From Chitinophaga nivalis (lineage in GTDB: Bacteria > Bacteroidota > Bacteroidia > Chitinophagales > Chitinophagaceae), in contig NZ_JAPDNR010000001.1 in assembly GCF_025989125.1 (NCBI RefSeq), positions 5,878,087 to 5,942,086 of the forward strand: a DNA stretch of 64,000 nt, given 5' to 3'. Numbering within the stretch: the first letter of the stretch is position 1; each line of letters starts with the position of its first letter. The notes below the pieces were generated by a model. That model was not told the DNA's origin, made no database searches, and saw nothing but the letters and a program-made list of their open reading frames with translations. A program made the translations under genes and the position numbers. This document shows positions 44,157 through 53,535 of the stretch, piece by piece.

Positions 44157-44534
44157 TTACCCGGTACGACGACTATTATTCATCACCTTCTTCCGGTGCT
44201 TGGTGCCAAACGTTAGCAAGGCCGTAAATACGTCCCGTGTTTCATCGGCATAGGCGGTCAGTGAATAGGAAACGGTGACAGGCTTCGTATTATTGACCGT
44301 TTTGGTGATGAGGAAGTTTTGCTCCATTTGCCGAAGCTCTTCTGTTAAGACTTTCGGAGAGATACCTGCAATCTCTTGCTGCAGATCTTTGAACCGCATG
44401 GTGCCAAAATAAGACAGGTTCTGGAGGATACATATTTTCCATTTACCGCCCAATAGTTCGATCGCATCTCTCAATGCCAGCGAAACTTCTTTTCCTGCAG
44501 TTCTTTCGCAGCGTGTTATTAATGTCATGGCCAT
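44157..44534 (-). CDS. HxlR family transcriptional regulator
   Basis: 125 residues. The family hallmark is near residues 22-55: ALRDAIELLGGKWKICILQNL, then MRFKDLQQEIAGISPKVLTEELRQME, a winged helix-turn-helix. The sensing cysteine common near the N-terminus is present (RCERTAG). HxlR regulators respond to electrophiles or aldehydes and usually control a neighbouring oxidoreductase. Here the divergent DHFR-like gene, 87 bases away, is the natural target. Confidence 0.93.
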   Translation of the reverse strand: MAMTLITRCERTAGKEVSLALRDAIELLGGKWKICILQNLSYFGTMRFKDLQQEIAGISPKVLTEELRQMEQNFLITKTVNNTKPVTVSYSLTAYADETRDVFTALLTFGTKHRKKVMNNSRRTG

Positions 44535-44621
44535 TCAGATTAGTTACTTTCCTCCAGGTAACGGATAGTGCCCGGAAGTTAAAAGTAAAATATTTTTACC
44601 GGCAGATATAAAACTGACATC

Positions 44622-45128
44622 ATGAAAATAGCACTAATTGTAAATATTGCAGCCAACGGAAAAGTATTATTGTCCGAAAACACCAGCTATCAGGCGCCGC
44701 AGGAAGCCATCCCCTTATTTATGGAAGTAGCTACCCGGGCGGGCAACCTGGTCATGGGCAGGAGCACCTTTGAGATGTTACAAAAGGTCTTCCCCGATGT
44801 TAAAGCTGCTTTCCCCGGGGTAGAATTGGTAGTAATATCGGCCTCCACTCCCACCACTGATTACAAAGTGGTAGGAAGTCCGGAAGAAGCGATCGATTAC
44901 CTGACTGAAAAAGGCAGCGTAGAAATTGCCGTTGGTGGCGGCCCCATTACGTACAATGCCTTCCTAGAAAAAGACCTGGTCACAGATCTCTATTTTAATA
45001 TCCTGCCCGTGGTAGTGGGTCATGGCGGTGTTTTAGTAACAGATGATGCATTAACTACCCGATTTAAACTCGTGTATCATAAGGGAATAGGTGCGGATAT
45101 TGTACAGCTGTATTTAACCAGGGAATAA
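44622..45128 (+). CDS. Dihydrofolate reductase-like (RibD C-terminal) family protein
   Basis: 168 residues with the RibD-C/DHFR-like fold: MKIALIVNIAANGKVLL, GNLVMGRSTFEML, VEIAVGGGPITYNAFLEKDLV and DLYFNILPVVVGHGG. These are NADPH-dependent reductases of uncertain substrate rather than true folate enzymes. It diverges from the HxlR regulator, the usual partner type, and ends about 230 bases before a bidirectional hairpin. Confidence 0.9.
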   Translation: MKIALIVNIAANGKVLLSENTSYQAPQEAIPLFMEVATRAGNLVMGRSTFEMLQKVFPDVKAAFPGVELVVISASTPTTDYKVVGSPEEAIDYLTEKGSVEIAVGGGPITYNAFLEKDLVTDLYFNILPVVVGHGGVLVTDDALTTRFKLVYHKGIGADIVQLYLTRE

Positions 45129-45359
45129 CCAGCTATCCGGATACCAGCACAGCAGTACACCTATGGCACTCCTCTTCACTGTCTGCTACTGTCGGTACAT
45201 CCTTCTGCAGTAGTATACGACCATGCCAACGAGAAAGACTATACGTAAATAATCCAGGTTATTTCATGGATTGTTATTTCATCCGCTGCTTACCAGTAGC
45301 TTTCCCTAAAAGATGGCCACCCTGTTTCTGCCGGCGGTGAGATAATGATCCTCATTGCA

Positions 45360-45396
45360 AAAAAGTCAGGACTGTATCTCACAGTCCTGACTTTTT
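45360..45396. terminator. Strong bidirectional terminator
   Basis: A perfect 16-bp inverted repeat (45360-45375 with 45381-45396), core GTCAGGACTGT / ACAGTCCTGAC, loop ATCTC, with A5 and T5 on the flanks. It serves the convergent lipoprotein gene on the minus strand (15 bases away) and may also stop the DHFR-like transcript. Confidence 0.88.
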
Positions 45397-45411
45397 CGGT
45401 GAAGCTTGCTA

Positions 45412-46212
45412 TTACCAGGATGGAAAATAGACACGTATCCATCTGCCGTTACTAACGGTGTCCGTTCTAAACGGTTTCTTATCCCACACGTAATCCAGGT
45501 ATGCCGGCTTACAGATATAATTTTCGTTGCTGACGCTATTAAAAGAAAGTTTATTGATTTTCACATCATTATCCTTGTATTCAGGATATAAACAGCTTCC
45601 CCCCATAGAAGGATACTTAATAGCTGCATAGATCTTATCCGTCGTATTAGGAACAACATTGGAGAACGATGTCCATTCAAGTTCCGGCGTATAATACTTC
45701 CACTGGTTAGTTGGATTGTAATAATACTTTAAATTCATCACCGGATTAGACGCCAGGGCAGTGGCTTTATAAACAGGATTGCCCGGATTGGTGGTGGCAT
45801 TATAAATAGTGACACTGGTAGAAGCACTGGTAGTACTACCGCTTTTCGTAACTTTGGCGGTAAGCGTACCACTGGTTAATGCCGGCGATACATTAAACGT
45901 AACATACACCCCTGAATTAGCACTCACATTGGCTGTTTTCCAACCGAGAGAAGATGAACCTCCGCTCTTTAATTCTATCTGGAAAATCTCCGCATTGAAC
46001 GTGTTATTGGTAAAATGCACGGTAGCTGACCCGTAGCCGGTAGAAGAAGTATAGTCCAGATAAAAATCTGTTATTTCACTATTCATCAGGAGGCTTACCC
46101 CATCTTGTTTGGTGAACGCTGTTTGAGCAGATACGTCTGCCTCCATTTGAGCGGGCTTACTACAGGAGCATATTGCCAATGCAATAACGGGAATGAGTCG
46201 AACCTTTTTCAT
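45412..46212 (-). CDS. Putative lipoprotein, unknown family
   Basis: 266 residues from the ATG at 46212 (MKKVRLIPVIALAICSCSKP). The extension to 46290 was rejected because this internal Met begins a clean lipoprotein signal with lipobox-like LAICSC. The mature part is rich in Ser/Thr/Asn and contains a beta-sandwich-like region (about 50-150: YGSATVHFTNNTFNAEIFQIEL, SGVYVTFNV, GTLTAKVTKSGST). No known domain is recognised beyond that. It probably sits in the outer membrane. It is a single gene ending at the strong hairpin. Confidence 0.72.
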   Translation of the reverse strand: MKKVRLIPVIALAICSCSKPAQMEADVSAQTAFTKQDGVSLLMNSEITDFYLDYTSSTGYGSATVHFTNNTFNAEIFQIELKSGGSSSLGWKTANVSANSGVYVTFNVSPALTSGTLTAKVTKSGSTTSASTSVTIYNATTNPGNPVYKATALASNPVMNLKYYYNPTNQWKYYTPELEWTSFSNVVPNTTDKIYAAIKYPSMGGSCLYPEYKDNDVKINKLSFNSVSNENYICKPAYLDYVWDKKPFRTDTVSNGRWIRVYFPSW

Positions 46213-46719
46213 GAGAACGTGGTTTTTTGTGATGAATTGATTAAGAGTATGAGATAATACGGGTTTGTTTAAGTTGCTACCCACTTTCATTTACTACTAC
46301 CGATCGGGGGACTGGGATTATATAATATCAATATAAAAATAAAATTCGACATCAGGAAGGAACTTTACCATACATGAAAAGATGGCGAATCGCCTGTTGA
46401 CGGGGGATTGATAGTTGCTACCGTAGAAAGGGTGATTCTGTGGATAAGGCATTTCTTCAAAATCTCTACCTATCTATGATTCCATAAATATCCTTGAATG
46501 AGCGCCATCTGCGTCCATTTAGATATGCTACAGCAGACAGCGAAGACGTTAAAACTTAATCCTTAATCGCTATAACACACTTTCTGTAATACTCCCCCTT
46601 CACCGTCAAATCTATTATTCATAATACGCCAAATACCGTATCTTAGTTGATGTAATCTGTTCCGGATATCGTGTTAGCAACACATCTTGTCCATACCTGT
46701 AGAATAAAAAACATTTTAG
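46213..46719. other. Intergenic region between divergent genes
   Basis: About 500 bases with no gene I can support. Base composition shifts here toward A+T. TATCTTAG at 46639-46646 is the same octamer used in the candidate promoter of the LytS kinase gene. It lies 73 bases before the S41 start, but no -33 element is at the right distance. Confidence 0.5.
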
Positions 46720-48153
46720 ATGAACTTGAAGTTATTATCAGCACTTTTATTTTTTACAACCAATTTCGCACTTGCGCAAAACACAGCATTTAAAAAGCCA
46801 GGATTGCTTGACAAATCGTTAAAAAAAGACAGCCTTATCGCCGAGTTCTCAGCACTATATCATCTAACCAATACAATTCATCCCGGACAATTTATGTTTT
46901 GTTCAAAAAATGAATTTGACAAAACGTATCTTTCTTTAAAAAACAGCATAAAAACTGATCTTTCACTGGTAGCATATTATAAATTAACCGCCACCTTAAT
47001 GGCAAAAATAAAAGACGGACATACAGCAGTTGATAGGGGGCAAATTATTGACTTACTGCATGACAGATTAGTTTTTCCTTTCAGCATCTATAAAATCAAG
47101 AACAATTATTACTTGGATAAATCATCTCCAGAAAATAAGGATTATGCCGGATTGAGGATTTTAAAAATAAATGGGCAAGACATCCATTCCGTGGTGAACG
47201 ACATTAAACAATACGTTCATCTTGAAGGCAGAAACGAAACTGGATTAAATACCCGATTTAGTAATTTCCCCTTTTATTATTTCATTTACAATCAAACAGA
47301 AAAGTTTGAAATTGAATATGTAGATAGTAACAATCATAAACTGAAAGGCACCTTTAGTGGAATGCCATTTAAGACATATACCGGTAATATTTCAGAAAAA
47401 ACAGTCCCTTTAACAACAACTTTCAACACAAACGATCTAGCTATTTTAAAATTCCGTTCCTTTGAAAATGGTTATAATGAAACGGACAGAAAAATGGCAG
47501 AAAAACAACTAGACCACTTTTTCACACAACTCGACAGTTTAAAAACCAAAAATCTAATTATCGATTTACGGGATAATAGTGGCGGTTCTGCAGATATTGC
47601 CAACTACTTATTTTCATACTTAACCAGTACCCCTTATTACTATTTTGATTACACAGGAGCAAAATACAACAGTGTAAAAGAATGGAAGCATTACGCGCAA
47701 TATCCAGACAATATCGAAGAAATAGATTTGAATGAAACAAAACGCAAGCATGGATTAAACTGCTACACTGAAACTGATAGTACAGATTATTGGTGGTTTG
47801 AACTACAACGAAACAAAGCGAATTTTTACAAAGGGAAGATCAGCGTTTTGATAAATGGTGGCTGTTTTTCAACCACCGGACATCTATTAGCATTGATGAG
47901 GGAACATAAAATCGGGAAATTTTACGGAGAATATTCACAAGGGAGCAATTATAGCAATTCGGGCGGACAAGCATTTGTTTTGCCTTATTCCAAAACATTG
48001 GTTTGGATACCCACTTTTCAATATAGAATGAGAACACCCCATTTTATAAATGATCCAAAAGGAATTAAGCCGGATGTTGAAATACAAGTACAGCCAAATG
48101 ATCTAAGAACGGGATTTGACGGGCAAATTGAATTTATTGTTAAGCAGCTATAG
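46720..48153 (+). CDS. S41 family peptidase-like protein
   Basis: 477 residues with a signal peptide (about 1-19, TNFALAQ). Central and C-terminal parts match the S41 fold: GLRILKINGQDIHSVV (PDZ-like), KNLIIDLRDNSGGSADIANYL, then ISVLINGGCFSTTGHLLALM, whose FSTTGH segment provides the expected Ser. The following GEYSQGSNYSNSGG has no canonical Lys. The protein resembles the one at 25198-26724 in layout, but the gene is far more A+T-rich, suggesting a different history. It stands alone just before the transposase remnant. Confidence 0.85.
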   Translation: MNLKLLSALLFFTTNFALAQNTAFKKPGLLDKSLKKDSLIAEFSALYHLTNTIHPGQFMFCSKNEFDKTYLSLKNSIKTDLSLVAYYKLTATLMAKIKDGHTAVDRGQIIDLLHDRLVFPFSIYKIKNNYYLDKSSPENKDYAGLRILKINGQDIHSVVNDIKQYVHLEGRNETGLNTRFSNFPFYYFIYNQTEKFEIEYVDSNNHKLKGTFSGMPFKTYTGNISEKTVPLTTTFNTNDLAILKFRSFENGYNETDRKMAEKQLDHFFTQLDSLKTKNLIIDLRDNSGGSADIANYLFSYLTSTPYYYFDYTGAKYNSVKEWKHYAQYPDNIEEIDLNETKRKHGLNCYTETDSTDYWWFELQRNKANFYKGKISVLINGGCFSTTGHLLALMREHKIGKFYGEYSQGSNYSNSGGQAFVLPYSKTLVWIPTFQYRMRTPHFINDPKGIKPDVEIQVQPNDLRTGFDGQIEFIVKQL

Positions 48154-48338
48154 TGGTTTGATGGGTATTTTGAGGTCTGTGCTAAAAACAAAAAGCCTGA
48201 AATCCCATAGTCTCATGGAACGGTAGTGTTACATAAAGTGTATTATAGAGATTAAAGATCCAGTTTCAATCGATCACTAAATTATGGAAATCATGACTTT
48301 GGTTGACAGTTTTTATCTTGTTAATCAAATGTCTATAT

Positions 48339-48622
48339 ATGATTCCAAAGGAACTATCAGATATTCGTAGAAAGCTTAGGGTAATTCAACATGGCCAAGA
48401 GTCCGGGAATGTGTCAAAAACCTGTCGATACTTTGGTATAACCAGGAAAACCCACTATCTCGGGCATTGAAAATATATAGCAAGCATAATCAAAGCTGCG
48501 TAATTCAATTTGTAGACTATACATGGAGCAAATTTCCATTCCGAATTCATACTATTCAAACAGATAACGGACATGAATTTCAGACGCAATTTCATTGGCA
48601 TTGCAAAACTCATTATAATTAA
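48339..48622 (+). pseudogene. IS481/IS3-type transposase remnant
   Basis: Two pieces of one transposase type lie head to tail. From 48339 an ATG reads MIPKELSDIRRKLRVIQHG with an N-terminal helix-turn-helix (GNVSKTCRYFGITRKTHY) and stops at 48470. About 40 bases on, another frame reads FVDYTWSKFPFRIHTIQTDN followed by GHEFQTQFHWH, the second-Asp region of an rve/DDE integrase core, and stops at 48622. The central part with the first Asp and the C-terminal part with the catalytic Glu are missing, so the element is dead. No terminal repeats were found. It lies immediately before the PIN-domain gene. Confidence 0.8.
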
Positions 48623-48636
48623 TTATCCTTCGAATT

Positions 48637-51447
48637 ATGACAACTTATGTTCTGATCGATACCTGCAATCTACGTCGGCTAATATCAAAAACTGAAATTG
48701 GCCATCAGCTAAAAAGACTTACCCATTGGGCGGAAAATGAACACGTTCGGCTATTGGTACCTGAAGGACTGATCACCGAATGGGAAAAACACCGGAAAAA
48801 AGAGCACGATGCAATTAGGCATAGCATAAAAAAACATGCAGATGTTGTAAAGGCAAATAAGCTAATGATTAACGTGGATAGACCCATTCTAACTACAGTA
48901 GCACAAAAACTATTAGAAACGCAAATAGAAATGGTAGATAGGCTACTTGCGGAAGGGCAGCAGGTTAAGGTCTCCCCTACAGTTTTACAAATTGTATATC
49001 AACTCGAGCAAAGTAAACAACCTCCCTTCCGAACGAAATTTGATAGTCGCCCTGACGCCTATTGCATTTTCAGCACCATGGAATATTGTGTGACGCACAG
49101 TATTGATGAATTATACTTTATATCTGATAATTATACCGATTTTGCCGACCAAAATTTTGACATTTACCTTCACCCAACTATACAAGAAAAATTTCCGGAT
49201 TGTAACGTAAAATACTTCCGAAATTTAGATAGCTGCTTCTCGCGGCTGGAAGAGGCAGGATTGCCAATGCTTACTTCACCAAAATCAGCAGTGCACCATG
49301 TTCGCCAGATATGGAAAGTAGATATGGCCGCGCCCATAATTGATCAGGTATATGAATATCTACAATTAGCCTTTAAGGAATGGAATTTCTTACCTAGGCA
49401 AATTCTTCACGATCAATACCCATTTTTAATCGATGATAAGCCACGGTTTAATAAACGTCCATTCACAATACATACCGACAACTCACAAATTACAGAACTC
49501 CTCACTGGCATAAAAATCGAAGATGGCAAGTATATCCATACGAATAAGGACCTACTGGAAGGCGTCTACGAGCCTGAAAAAAAACTGAAAACTATTATTG
49601 CAACGCTTTCCCGTAACCTAGTACGTTCTGTTGCCAATAATGATGATGGCCGTGAAGGCACAGAAATCATCAATCTCAGTATGATAAACCTTCCCACCGC
49701 TACAGGTAAGTTTGAGAGGTTTGAATTCCAGGATTTATTTGACCTGGATGCAACAGTCCAAGACAGTACAGAAAAAATATTGGAAGTGGCTGCTATCCAG
49801 TTCCGGATGGGCCATATTGACGAAGCCGCACAAAGCCTATTGCTTGCCGTTAAAAGAGCCACCGAGTATTCAGAAAATGTCCTATACTTCATAGCCCAAT
49901 ACAATCTATCCATATTGAAAATAATGCTACACGGCTATTACTATCCAAATCAGCAGCCTGTAACAAATATGAAAGAGCTAAAAGAGATAGATGTATCAAC
50001 AATATTCAATTACTGTAAGAACTCAGAAAATGAGTCTCTGCTGAAACGAATAATAGACGAGGATTTTCTTACCGAATTTAATTTTCAAATCCACCAATTG
50101 GTAGGCAAAATCAGGGCTGATTATTACACCCAAAATACCGGGCATAATGGATATACGAAAGAACTTCTCTTTCAATATATGGAGTTTAAGGGATTTATCT
50201 TTTACAATCACCTGTTCGCTGAAATCTATGATCATTTCCAACAAACCAGTAATGTATTTATTGAAGGATTGCTAGCATCCTATGCATGTCAGGACGAACT
50301 GGGAGGAAAACTTAGGTATTTTCATGATCAGTTACTTTTTATTATGGTACATTATGGCAAGTACGAGAATATCCGTGAATATATTGACCGATATGGCATC
50401 ACCGCTATCACTTACGAGCAAACAGAGCAACGAAAAGGGTTTGTAGATATTTTTCTTAGTTTCTTAAAAGCATATGATCAGGTAGCTGCCGCCGATAAGG
50501 CTTGCAAAAATATACCAACAAAGGTTTTCTGGCACAATTACAACCATTACTTTCATAATTTCCTGTTATTGACCAGTTATTTAAACCTTTCAGCCGATCA
50601 GGATTTCCTTATTGCGGACCACCTACTGGCATTCTTAAAAAAGGAGCAAAATCTGCGATTCCATCCACTACTACAAGTGTTAGCGATATTTATCAAGAAA
50701 AAAGGAAAACACATTCCCGTTGATCTGCTACTTCCCTACCTTGAACTATGCATTTTACATCCAAAGTTCAGGGACGATTATCTGACTCATAACATTTGCG
50801 AAGAACTGAAAGAAAAAACTGGATTTCCATTTGATATAAGTTCTGAAACATTTTCAGTTTTCAAACAGGCATTTCTACCCATCCCACATACTGCTGATAT
50901 TTCAGATAATATCGGTATTATTGAACGGGTCTATAATTCAATAACTGACCAGGGGAATAAGAACGAAATTTCCCTATACATTACTCAAATACTTGAAAGA
51001 AGCTTTAGGCCATATCTGTTTTATAGAGCTATTATATCCGGTATCATAGCATTATCGGATACAATGACGAAAAAGTATCATATTGCGATGGCTGAATATA
51101 TCAGTAAACTGGAAAAATCCCAAGATCATTATGAGCACTTAAATTTTTCTGACGAGATGATAGATAGCTATCTGAATTTTGTTTTCATGGAAAATTATAT
51201 CCTGCCGGATCCAGTACAAAGTGACCTATTAGAAATGGGGCTATATTATCGATGGCTACTAAATATAGACACCTTCGATTACTCGAAATTCAATTACAAA
51301 TGGCTATCCCGACACTTTACCATTTACTATAAAACGCGATTTATGCAATCGACAATACTAAAACATCACCTTTTGGAATATATACGTCAAAATCCAAAAT
51401 CACCAGCGCAGGGTGTATTTATCCGGATCTTTAACATAGATGACTAG
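48637..51447 (+). CDS. Large protein with N-terminal PIN-like (DUF4935-type) nuclease domain
   Basis: 936 residues. The first ~210 form a PIN-like domain: YVLIDTCNLRRLI (Asp8), VPEGLITEWEKH (Glu48), DSRPDAYCIFSTM (Asp140) and YFISDNYTDF (Asp164). These are four acidic residues in the order of a PIN metal site, usually an RNase. The long remainder (about 230-936) is mostly helical, with no motif I can name; no ATPase or membrane segment is visible. PIN/DUF4935 fusions occur in toxin and defence genes. The base composition, the adjacent transposase remnant and the AVAST-like operon nearby point to an accessory, possibly defensive, gene. No antitoxin-like partner lies directly beside it on the same strand. 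Confidence 0.8.
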   Translation: MTTYVLIDTCNLRRLISKTEIGHQLKRLTHWAENEHVRLLVPEGLITEWEKHRKKEHDAIRHSIKKHADVVKANKLMINVDRPILTTVAQKLLETQIEMVDRLLAEGQQVKVSPTVLQIVYQLEQSKQPPFRTKFDSRPDAYCIFSTMEYCVTHSIDELYFISDNYTDFADQNFDIYLHPTIQEKFPDCNVKYFRNLDSCFSRLEEAGLPMLTSPKSAVHHVRQIWKVDMAAPIIDQVYEYLQLAFKEWNFLPRQILHDQYPFLIDDKPRFNKRPFTIHTDNSQITELLTGIKIEDGKYIHTNKDLLEGVYEPEKKLKTIIATLSRNLVRSVANNDDGREGTEIINLSMINLPTATGKFERFEFQDLFDLDATVQDSTEKILEVAAIQFRMGHIDEAAQSLLLAVKRATEYSENVLYFIAQYNLSILKIMLHGYYYPNQQPVTNMKELKEIDVSTIFNYCKNSENESLLKRIIDEDFLTEFNFQIHQLVGKIRADYYTQNTGHNGYTKELLFQYMEFKGFIFYNHLFAEIYDHFQQTSNVFIEGLLASYACQDELGGKLRYFHDQLLFIMVHYGKYENIREYIDRYGITAITYEQTEQRKGFVDIFLSFLKAYDQVAAADKACKNIPTKVFWHNYNHYFHNFLLLTSYLNLSADQDFLIADHLLAFLKKEQNLRFHPLLQVLAIFIKKKGKHIPVDLLLPYLELCILHPKFRDDYLTHNICEELKEKTGFPFDISSETFSVFKQAFLPIPHTADISDNIGIIERVYNSITDQGNKNEISLYITQILERSFRPYLFYRAIISGIIALSDTMTKKYHIAMAEYISKLEKSQDHYEHLNFSDEMIDSYLNFVFMENYILPDPVQSDLLEMGLYYRWLLNIDTFDYSKFNYKWLSRHFTIYYKTRFMQSTILKHHLLEYIRQNPKSPAQGVFIRIFNIDD

Positions 51448-51474
51448 TGACAGAATAAAGCCGCTATGAACGCT

Positions 51475-51495
51475 GTTCGAATCCATCACTCCCAC
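51475..51495 (+). other. tRNA 3'-end-like sequence, possible attachment-site scar
   Basis: GTTCGAATCC followed by ATCACTCCCAC looks like a tRNA T-loop and the 3' acceptor strand. The 5' side of the T-stem does not pair, so it is not a tRNA gene. Copies of tRNA 3' ends are left by integrating elements. Without the matching tRNA gene this stays a guess. Confidence 0.25.
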
Positions 51496-51517
51496 AGTAG
51501 TGGCGCCTCCCCCTACT

Positions 51518-51826
51518 TTAAATGTACTTATGTTGTGATTTTACCGTTTCGGAAAGATGTTGTATACTACTTTCATATTCATTCAGGAAGATTTCAGCAA
51601 TTGTTCGTTTTTCCATATTGCTGAGAGATTTGAGAAGTCGGTGCTCATCTGTAATTGATTGCATTTTCCGGTAGAATGTAGGTTCACTCCAGCCTAGCTC
51701 AGCGCAGATTTTCTTTTTTATGGTATTGGGCAGATCGTTAGCCCTATTATACAGAATGGATAGCAGGTTTATTTCCTTCATCTCAGGATTACACGATATA
51801 CCTATACTTTTACCTCTGTTTGTCAT
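51518..51826 (-). CDS. Small hypothetical protein with a possible helix-turn-helix
   Basis: 102 residues. The middle (NTIKKKICAELGWSEPTFYRKMQ) looks like a helix-turn-helix recognition region, and the rest is helical and charged. The family is not recognised; a DNA-binding regulator is inference. It lies 36 bases downstream of another small gene on the same strand and is convergent with the PIN-domain gene. Small regulators of this kind are common in mobile regions of Bacteroidota. Confidence 0.6.
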   Translation of the reverse strand: MTNRGKSIGISCNPEMKEINLLSILYNRANDLPNTIKKKICAELGWSEPTFYRKMQSITDEHRLLKSLSNMEKRTIAEIFLNEYESSIQHLSETVKSQHKYI

Positions 51827-51862
51827 AACAATGATTTTAAGTTTGATAAATATTTTAAGGTT

Positions 51863-52108
51863 TCAATGCGGATATATAATATAGATAGCCTCCAATGTCT
51901 TTATTAGTCTATCATAAAACAATATGATTCTGCCGGCATTACTATGCTCATTCTGTAGCACATCAATCAGTTGTTCCCATAAAATCTCCCTAACTTCAGT
52001 GATGGAATAATCCCAGCTGAAATCCTGTAGTACCTCATTGGGGTTTTGTATTTCATGAATCGTTAGATGAAACGGCTTTTTATGCCATTCGGGATATTGA
52101 TCATTCAT
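51863..52108 (-). CDS. Small hypothetical protein
   Basis: 81 residues, soluble, acidic, starting MNDQYPEWHKKPFHLTIHEI. No domain recognised. Its composition reads as a real protein, with mixed helix and strand, and it is followed 36 bases on by the HTH-like gene on the same strand. The two are probably co-transcribed. Confidence 0.6.
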   Translation of the reverse strand: MNDQYPEWHKKPFHLTIHEIQNPNEVLQDFSWDYSITEVREILWEQLIDVLQNEHSNAGRIILFYDRLIKTLEAIYIIYPH

Positions 52109-52437
52109 GAATATTGATTTAGTTTTTAAATAATAACCAGCGGTAGAGAAATCTATAGCTGGAATTCATTTACGCTCCTCCTTTGCACTATGATTAATTA
52201 GTTGTTTATGGAGAACCGGGAGTAAAATACCTTGTAGATGCTTAAATAATCTGGCTAATTGATTCAGGTTTAATAGTCCATTTCGCCTTATCTATGTCAA
52301 CTTGTTGATTGCCAAAAGATAATTCTATCGATATGGTGACAATGCAGCCGACACAACCTCCGCGACAGGTAGTGAAGTTGCCTGTCATTCTTCTTATTGA
52401 TCAACTAGCTGTAACACAATTATTTTATTTCATTCCA
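52109..52437. other. Gap with no recognisable gene
   Basis: About 330 bases between a small gene and a broken HTH gene. I see no intact coding region, RNA gene or repeat here. Short open frames on the plus strand have no protein-like character. Confidence 0.5.
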
Positions 52438-52709
52438 TTATAAATAGCCCTTCGCCCTGATTTTGTAGGGCTTTATTTTGCTGTGTTTTATCCAATCATA
52501 AATAGGAGGCTTGGTAACCTGAAATAGCTGACAGCCCTTATCGATTTTATAAAGGGGCTTATAGATGAGGCCGGGGCACGTATTCGCTGCCTGTCCGGTT
52601 GGTAGACTTCTTCACGTGCCAATACACGCAGCATATACCTAAACTGTTCCAGCTCAATCAGGAACAGTTTGGGCGCTGTCGTCTGCACATTTATTTCGTT
52701 CTTTTCCAT
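52438..52709 (-). pseudogene. Frameshifted excisionase-like helix-turn-helix gene
   Basis: The ATG at 52709 opens MEKNEINVQTTAPKLFLIEL and ...YMLRVLAREEV. That frame then decays into an unlikely Arg/Ser/Pro-rich tail ending at 52488. In another frame the sequence continues as LIYKPLYKIDKGCQLFQVTK, then PPIYDWIKHSKIKPYKI, stopping at 52438. The second part is a good HTH_17/MerR-like recognition region of the small DNA-binding proteins carried by Bacteroidota mobile elements. The shift probably lies near 52600. The C-terminus also looks shorter than usual. So this is a broken regulator or excisionase and a trace of a former mobile element. Confidence 0.65.
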
Positions 52710-52815
52710 ATTACACCGATTTATACAGCAAATATGGTTACCCAGGAAAAAGGAAACGAGTTAAGTATACTTGTTTGGCAAAAAAAAGAGAGGTTTGGTC
52801 GTATATTCCGAATGA

Positions 52816-53535
52816 CTACGGCCTTTGAAATTGTTGCTCCAACTGCTTTAGCCGTTGGATACCTTCATCAAACTGCATTGTTTCTAAGATAACATAGGCT
52901 TCTTCAAAACTTTTACCTACTTCTACAAGATGGCGATGTTCCAGTTTAGCCCTTTTATCTTTTTTATAGATCAAATCAAGTGCTTTTTTGATACCACCAG
53001 GGTCTGACCCGAAAATTTTGTGCAACAGGTCCGCACATTTATCACTGGGGGTTAGGTAGTTAGCTTTGCTGGCTTTGTCAAATGCGTAGAAAAAAAGCAC
53101 TAAGGCACGGTTTGTTAACTGGTCTTGTTTACACTTCTCCAGCCATGCACGCTCACGTCCTTCATACACAGCTATCACCGTTTCTAACTTTGGCAGAAAA
53201 TCACCCGTAAAGACGGGGCGATAAAGAAGGAAATACAACGGCAGATATACGATTATTCCCACCGTCACGCAGATAATCATGTACATACCATTCAATTGAT
53301 CATTATAAAACCAGACAGCAGCAGTGGCTACAACGACCAAAAGCAAATAATGCCAAAGCGCATTATTCCAATACTCATTGATCAACTGGTGGCGTGTTGC
53401 CTCCGCCGGCCAACTGGCGTAAATGTCACGCTTCCTTTCATGGGTTTTGCGAAAACGGGAATAAATGTAACTGTATTTAACGGGGAGGTCAAAGGTGAAA
53501 AAGGATTTCAACTGCTTCAAGTTCAAACTTCTCAT
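52816..53535 (-). CDS. Hypothetical membrane protein with two membrane helices
   Basis: 239 residues from the ATG at 53535 (MRSLNLKQLKSFF); a longer form from a TTG at 53568 is less likely. Two adjacent membrane helices near residues 80-125 (YLLLVVVATAAVWFY and MIICVTVGIIVYLPLYFLLY) separate a basic N-terminal segment from a helical cytoplasmic part (LTPSDKCADLLHKIFG, then a charged C-terminus). The family is not recognised. It is flanked by the broken HTH gene and a second small membrane protein gene. Confidence 0.65.
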   Translation of the reverse strand: MRSLNLKQLKSFFTFDLPVKYSYIYSRFRKTHERKRDIYASWPAEATRHQLINEYWNNALWHYLLLVVVATAAVWFYNDQLNGMYMIICVTVGIIVYLPLYFLLYRPVFTGDFLPKLETVIAVYEGRERAWLEKCKQDQLTNRALVLFFYAFDKASKANYLTPSDKCADLLHKIFGSDPGGIKKALDLIYKKDKRAKLEHRHLVEVGKSFEEAYVILETMQFDEGIQRLKQLEQQFQRP

